Source: Byssochlamys sp. IMV 00236
Lineage: Eukaryota > Ascomycota > Eurotiomycetes > Eurotiales > Thermoascaceae
Assembly (NCBI GenBank): GCA_001931875.2
Contig: MSJH02000540.1
Span: 23,826-87,825, forward strand
Direction of reading: 5' to 3'
Length of the DNA stretch: 64,000 nt
The notes under the pieces are model-generated. The model worked only from the letters and a program-made list of their open reading frames with translations. It did not search any database and was not told the DNA's origin. Positions 59,709 to 64,000 of the stretch are shown here, piece by piece (positions within the stretch are counted from its first letter, which is position 1; the number at the start of each line of letters is the position of its first letter). The translations under genes and the position numbers were made by a program.

Positions 59709-60378
59709 CAGGGCGACGCACCGGGATTACGCGCACGAACACGAGAATGCTAAGGACAGAGTGTTCTTTTGCTTTCTGGATAGGTCAAATAAGCCCATCG
59801 CCAGGCCTGCACGAGAGTTGCAAGTAATGTAGGATGATCAGTGGCCCAAGAGCTTGTGAATGGGAAAATACTGGTCTGTTAGTTACTGTATGTCTCCTTC
59901 AAAAGGCACAAGAAGTCCGGCAGCGGCGAGTAGATACCGACATGTGCTGATTTCGGAGCCGCCGGGCTCCGCGCGTCCATCCGCTCTGCGCGGAGAGAGA
60001 TTGCCAAGCTTGGCATTTCAGAGATGCTCATTCAAGAGAGCCAATTTCTGCTATTATTATTATTATTATTGTTGATCCCACATTCGTCACTCTTACTACT
60101 AACACTCAGCTCATCCTGGTCTTCTTGTTCTGTTGTCTTCTAAAGCCCTGGAGTGGCCGGGGAGGCCCCACGATAACTCGCGGGAGCTCCGCAGCCGCCG
60201 ACGCAATGAGCCAAGGGGATCGATCGATCAGTCGCAGTCGAGCTAATACTAATAATAATTCCCATAGTGCTTGCTTTTCAGCCATATCAGCTCCAGGAGA
60301 TTTCCAATCAGAGTTAATTTATACGAAGAATACCCGCGTCGTCCTTTTTCTCTATTTCTGGCCGACGATGTCTCCTCC
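59709..60378. promoter_or_regulatory. divergent region between CDF transporter and sirtuin
   Basis: 670 bp between start codons. Contains a (TAT)n tract at 60052-60070 and a GC-rich segment near 59950-60000. Open frames here are not supported. Confidence 0.45.
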
Positions 60379-61515
60379 ATGACGACTCCAGCAATTAGAA
60401 TCCCCTTCACGGGTCCCTTGCCGCCTCCGATCATCGTTCCGCGAAGCGCAAGCACAGTATCGGGGGCTATCGATGCGATCACCTCCTTCTTTACGGCTGC
60501 CCCGTCCCCCCTGCTCAGAGGCGTCGACGTTGGGAGAAACGCGCAAACTGTCCTCCTCACTGGCGCTGGGATATCGGTGGCCTCTGGCTTATCAGACTAC
60601 AGAGGCGAAAACGGCACCTACATCAGGAATAAATCATACAGACCGACATACTATCATGAGTTCGTGACCAGGCATGAGGCACGGAAGCGATATTGGGCCA
60701 GAAGCTTTGTCGGATGGCCCGGCCTGCTGAGGGCGAAGCCAAACGCTACTCACCGGGCGATTCGCGATCTGGGTGAGAAGGGCTACATCAGTTCTGTCGT
60801 GACCCAAAATGTCGATTCTTTCCATTCGATTGCACATCCGAACCTACATACGCTGGAACTCCACGGATACCTGAGATCGGTAATATGCATCAGCTGCCGA
60901 AGGCATATCCCGCGAGAGGAATACCAGCAGTCGTTGAGAAGGCTCAATCCAGCCTGGGCGGAGTTCTTGGATGAGATAGTCGAGTCGGGGGCTCTAGATA
61001 CGGATAATCCTGAAGAGCAACGGCGACGAGGGCTCAAAGTGAACCCCGATGGCGATGTTGATCTTGCACATGCCCCGTATTCTATGTTCCGGTACCCAGC
61101 TTGTCCGCACTGTCTGGAAAGTCCACCATTACTTGCAGATGGGTCCAAATCCAGGGTGGACGTTGAGAGTGACGGTGCCTGGTCTCCAGGCTCTACTGCA
61201 GGCATCTTGAAACCTGCGGTCATAATGTTCGGCGAGAATATAGGCCTCGACGTCAAGATTGCAGCCGAAGAGGCGATTGACGATGCTGGCAGACTGCTAG
61301 TAGTCGGTAGTAGCCTTGCGACATTTTCTGCGTGGAGGTTAGTTGAAAGAGCCTACAAAAGAGGCATGCCCATAGGGATATTGAACTTGGGCGGCGTCCG
61401 TAACGAAACAGTCATCTTCCCTAGTGACAAAGAGCCAGGACCACACGTACGGTGCAGCCACAGGGCTGAACTGATACTGCCCGAAGTCGCATCGCGGCTT
61501 GATCCTCTTAATTAG
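60379..61515 (+). CDS. SIRT4-like NAD-dependent deacylase (class II sirtuin)
   Basis: A single exon from ATG 60379 encodes 378 aa, starting MTTPAIRIPFTGPLPPPI. The NAD-binding site reads LLTGAGISVASGLSDYRG, then VVTQNVDSFHSIAHP, and the catalytic His is in LELHGYL. Two CxxC zinc pairs follow (CISC and CPHC), then the second Rossmann block VIMFGENI, LLVVGSSLATFSAWRL and ILNLGGVRNE. A long Arg/Glu-rich insert lies between the zinc pairs. Short spacing and the SDYRG variant place it with SIRT4/class II, usually mitochondrial lysine deacylases or ADP-ribosyltransferases. An upstream non-ATG in-frame extension exists to 60271, but the first ATG is preferred. Divergent from the CDF transporter; no introns seen. 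Confidence 0.92.
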   Translation: MTTPAIRIPFTGPLPPPIIVPRSASTVSGAIDAITSFFTAAPSPLLRGVDVGRNAQTVLLTGAGISVASGLSDYRGENGTYIRNKSYRPTYYHEFVTRHEARKRYWARSFVGWPGLLRAKPNATHRAIRDLGEKGYISSVVTQNVDSFHSIAHPNLHTLELHGYLRSVICISCRRHIPREEYQQSLRRLNPAWAEFLDEIVESGALDTDNPEEQRRRGLKVNPDGDVDLAHAPYSMFRYPACPHCLESPPLLADGSKSRVDVESDGAWSPGSTAGILKPAVIMFGENIGLDVKIAAEEAIDDAGRLLVVGSSLATFSAWRLVERAYKRGMPIGILNLGGVRNETVIFPSDKEPGPHVRCSHRAELILPEVASRLDPLN

Positions 61516-61867
61516 AGAGAATCGAATAAAAACAATCAATAGAAACGACGATGATCATTCAGTTCTTTTTCAGTGTGATCCATAGGGATGACGGTGTTAG
61601 ATAGTCTGATACTGAACCACTTGAGCAGTCCCGGATAGCGAGGATAGATCGCAAGTCCTTGCGAGTAGTAAGTAAGGGCGTCTGGTCCAAATTTATCCAC
61701 AGGATCGATCGATGGAGACTATTGGAAGAACCTTAAGCGCCGTGCCTAATAATTCCGTTGCCGTGTTGTCTTCAAGGCGCGGGCGGGTGGGTATCCATCA
61801 CCGATTCACTCCTGGGTAGCGCCATCCAGAAAGGCGCGGGGCTCCAGCAGGGCTGGCTGTTATCAAG
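61516..61867. other. intergenic region upstream of the CDK gene
   Basis: 352 bp carrying the sirtuin 3' flank and the CDK promoter or leader. Nothing else recognised. Confidence 0.45.
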
Positions 61868-63135
61868 TTGGACATGGACAATCGGACTTTAAAGTCACCC
61901 AGGAGCCGTCCTTCCCATATCGCCAGCACTGCTTCCTACCTCGATCTGGCTTCCTCTATCGTCGCTCCGTCTTCCTTTCTCTTCCCCCAGCGTGTCAGAG
62001 CCCCGCCACGGCTGAAGTCGCCGCATCCGAGATCGCCAGCGCAAACGATGGACAAGCAGCAACCCAGCTCCTTCCAGCAGCTGGAAAAGGTAAGCGGATT
62101 GTGATGATGTCTCAGTGCGAATATACACTGACTCTTGATAGCTGGGAGAAGGTACCTATGCGACCGTACGTTAACACGCCCCTCTTACGCCCCTACTTCC
62201 TTCACTAACCACTGTCACTACAGGTCTTCAAGGGCCGTAACCGCCAGACGGGTGAGATGGTGGCCCTCAAAGAGATCCACCTTGATTCGGAAGAAGGTAC
62301 ACCGTCAACGGCGATTCGAGAGATTTCGCTGATGAAGGAGCTGAAACACGAGAGCATCGTATCCCTTTACGATGTCATCCACACGGAGAACAAATTGATG
62401 CTGGTGTTCGAATATATGGACAAGGATCTAAAGAAATATATGGATTCGCAAGGAGATCGGGGACAGTTGGACTATATTACGATCAAGTCGTTCATGCACC
62501 AGCTTCTTCGAGGCATTGCCTTCTGCCACGAGAACCGTGTCCTGCACCGAGATCTCAAGCCGCAGAACCTCCTCATCAACAAGAAGGGCCAACTGAAACT
62601 CGCAGATTTCGGTCTTGCGAGAGCTTTTGGTATTCCCGTGAACACTTTCTCGAACGAGGTCGTAACACTGTGGTACCGTGCCCCCGACGTGCTGCTGGGT
62701 AGCAGAACATACAACACCAGTATCGACATTTGGTCTGCCGGATGCATCATGGCAGAGATGTACACCGGTCGACCTCTCTTCCCCGGTACTACAAACGAGG
62801 ACCAGCTGCAGAAGATCTTCCGGTTGATGGGTACGCCGTCGGAACGCACTTGGCCCGGAATCTCTCAGTTCCCAGAATACAAGCCAAATTGGCACGTATA
62901 CGCCACGCAAGATTTGAGACTTATCCTTCCGCAGGTTGACCAGCTTGGCCTCGACTTGCTCAACAGGATGCTACAACTGCGTCCGGAAATGCGCATTAGC
63001 GCAGCGGAGGCACTGCGGCATCCCTGGTTCAACGACCTGCCGCAGCTACAGGCACAGCTACAACAGCAGCAACAACAGCAGCAACAGATGGCCAGTGGTT
63101 ATCCTGGAATGGTCGCAGCACAGCCAGGCTACTAG
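61868..63135 (+). CDS. phoA: Pho85/PhoA-type cyclin-dependent kinase
   Basis: Three exons (61868..62089, 62142..62165, 62224..63135). The kinase core starts [14 protein letters not shown] at ATG 62048; the frame is open further up to ATG 61868, adding 60 residues ([15 protein letters not shown]...), so 325 or 385 aa. The second exon is only 24 nt and carries the glycine loop LGEGTYAT. The hallmark helix [12 protein letters not shown] follows, then [19 protein letters not shown], the TLWYRAPD region and a Gln-rich tail ending AAQPGY. Pho85-type CDKs act with PCL-type cyclins in phosphate and morphogenetic signalling. In A. nidulans phoA yields two kinases (PHOA M1 and M47), thought to come from alternative pre-mRNA processing. 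phoB is a paralogue, so the symbol is a best guess. The tail Gln repeat is (CAG/CAA)n. Confidence 0.9.
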
Positions 63136-64000
63136 AGGAGTTGGCGTTTGGAAAGAACGATGGCATGACGCTTGGGACCTGCGGGTGAGGAGAGCATGGC
63201 GTTTATACCCGAAAAGGATATTGATTTATGGTGGTTTCATTTCTCTTGTGCATGCTATTATATTGATGTGAGATAGAGATTAAAGATGCCGAGGATAGGA
63301 TAAATTGATGATACTATGGGCTCACCTGCCTAATATGGGGATATGAACTGGTAAGGTTGTGTGGTAACGTCGGCGAACAAGGAATGTGTGCAGATACCTG
63401 TCATGATCTTTTCTTGCATGCTTAAGAAGATAATGTAGCGATGATCCCAGTGATCTATAGTTAGCTAAGAGAGCAATTTGCGATCCGCGAGAGATTCAAT
63501 ACAGCTGTTTGCTTCAGTGCCATTTATACTTTGGCAGATAAACCACAAAGGCAACAAAATACACAGAGTCCTAGTAACTCCTTGTGTTTCTTGGTAAGCT
63601 TTAATGTCTTATCTCAGACAAATATTGTACGTAACATTAAATGACTCCATATAGAGCCGCTGAGCTCAAGGACAGAGGGATCAGGGCAGTATGCAGTGTT
63701 GGGACTGGAGAATGAATTGGATCTAGGTCATACTGCCCTGCCTATGGACTTAACTTCTCTTCGTCAATTGCTTTTTACTATGAGCTTTATGTCACACTCT
63801 AATGAACTGCTTAGTTTTAAAGAGCTCTTAGACTCCGCTGCTGAAACATAGGCGCATTTTCTCCCTTCCCTAATTCCCCCCAACATAACAGTGCCTGTGT
63901 ATATGTAGCTATAAATATTTGTGTTCTGTTCTATTCCCTTGTGATCTTTGTTTATTCTTTTATTCTAGGATTTACAACTTCTGTTTATTTTGATAAATAT
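63136..64000. other. 3' flank of the CDK gene and window end
   Basis: 3' UTR and AT-rich intergenic DNA to the window edge. No gene start or end was recognised here. Confidence 0.45.

Noticed and set aside
1..64000. tRNA, rRNA, CRISPR arrays, intact transposons
   Set aside because: I scanned for T-loop-like GGTTCGA contexts, repeat-spacer periodicity and transposase motifs. Hits such as 16955 lie within coding DNA and do not fold as tRNAs; nothing convincing was found, though a tool search would be more sensitive.

Overview
This window is nuclear DNA of a filamentous ascomycete, most likely an Aspergillus or close relative (Eurotiales). The evidence is compact genes with many short introns (mostly 47-140 bp, GTATGT/GTAAGT donors, CTAAC/CTAAT branch points), a separase recognisable as the bimB type, a PSTAIRE kinase of the phoA/Pho85 type, a Zn2Cys6 regulator, and fungal kinase-like and APH-like families that are expanded in this group. 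There are no bacterial operons, CRISPR arrays, rRNA or tRNA genes that I could see.

Layout. 0-5.5 kb is accessory: a salicylate-hydroxylase-like FAD monooxygenase cut by the window edge, a six-exon Zn2Cys6 regulator, and a decayed vanillyl-alcohol-oxidase-like gene. 6.2-19.8 kb is a dense housekeeping block: rps13 (uS15), FAN1 nuclease, a Dpy-30/Sdc1 COMPASS subunit, a Tra2-like RNA-binding protein, an Nto1/BRPF-type PHD protein, and a small Gly/Pro-rich protein. 19.8-24.3 kb is gene-poor and carries an SRPK-like kinase pseudogene. 24.4-28.2 kb has a Myb/SANT protein, the mitochondrial Kae1/Qri7-type tRNA t6A enzyme, and a small conserved protein with a PP1-docking-like motif. 28.2-36 kb is mostly gene-poor, with an APH-family pseudogene and one intact PAP2 membrane phosphatase. 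36-63.2 kb is again housekeeping: Ca-binding aspartate/glutamate carrier, a mitochondrial inner-membrane protein, separase, S-formylglutathione hydrolase, exportin-T, xylulokinase, a CDF metal transporter, a SIRT4-like sirtuin and a Pho85/PhoA-type CDK.

How the genes relate. Most are single housekeeping genes in divergent or convergent pairs rather than a pathway. Themes are chromatin (COMPASS Sdc1, Nto1 of NuA3, sirtuin), tRNA biology (Qri7-type t6A enzyme, exportin-T), mitochondria (aspartate/glutamate carrier, inner-membrane protein, t6A enzyme, CDF transporter, sirtuin) and cell cycle or repair (separase, FAN1, PhoA). The three accessory stretches each contain a family member that lost its catalytic core by internal deletion, which suggests repeated gene decay in the gene-poor islands.

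I saw no clearly new biological system. The points most worth checking are the three core-deleted pseudogenes, an upstream coding exon for Sdc1, the in-frame N-terminal extension of the PhoA kinase, tiny exons (9, 12, 24 and 27 nt), and a repeated CACCTGACC element upstream of rps13 and in the FAN1/Sdc1 bidirectional promoter. All exon coordinates were read by eye from splice motifs and reading-frame continuity.
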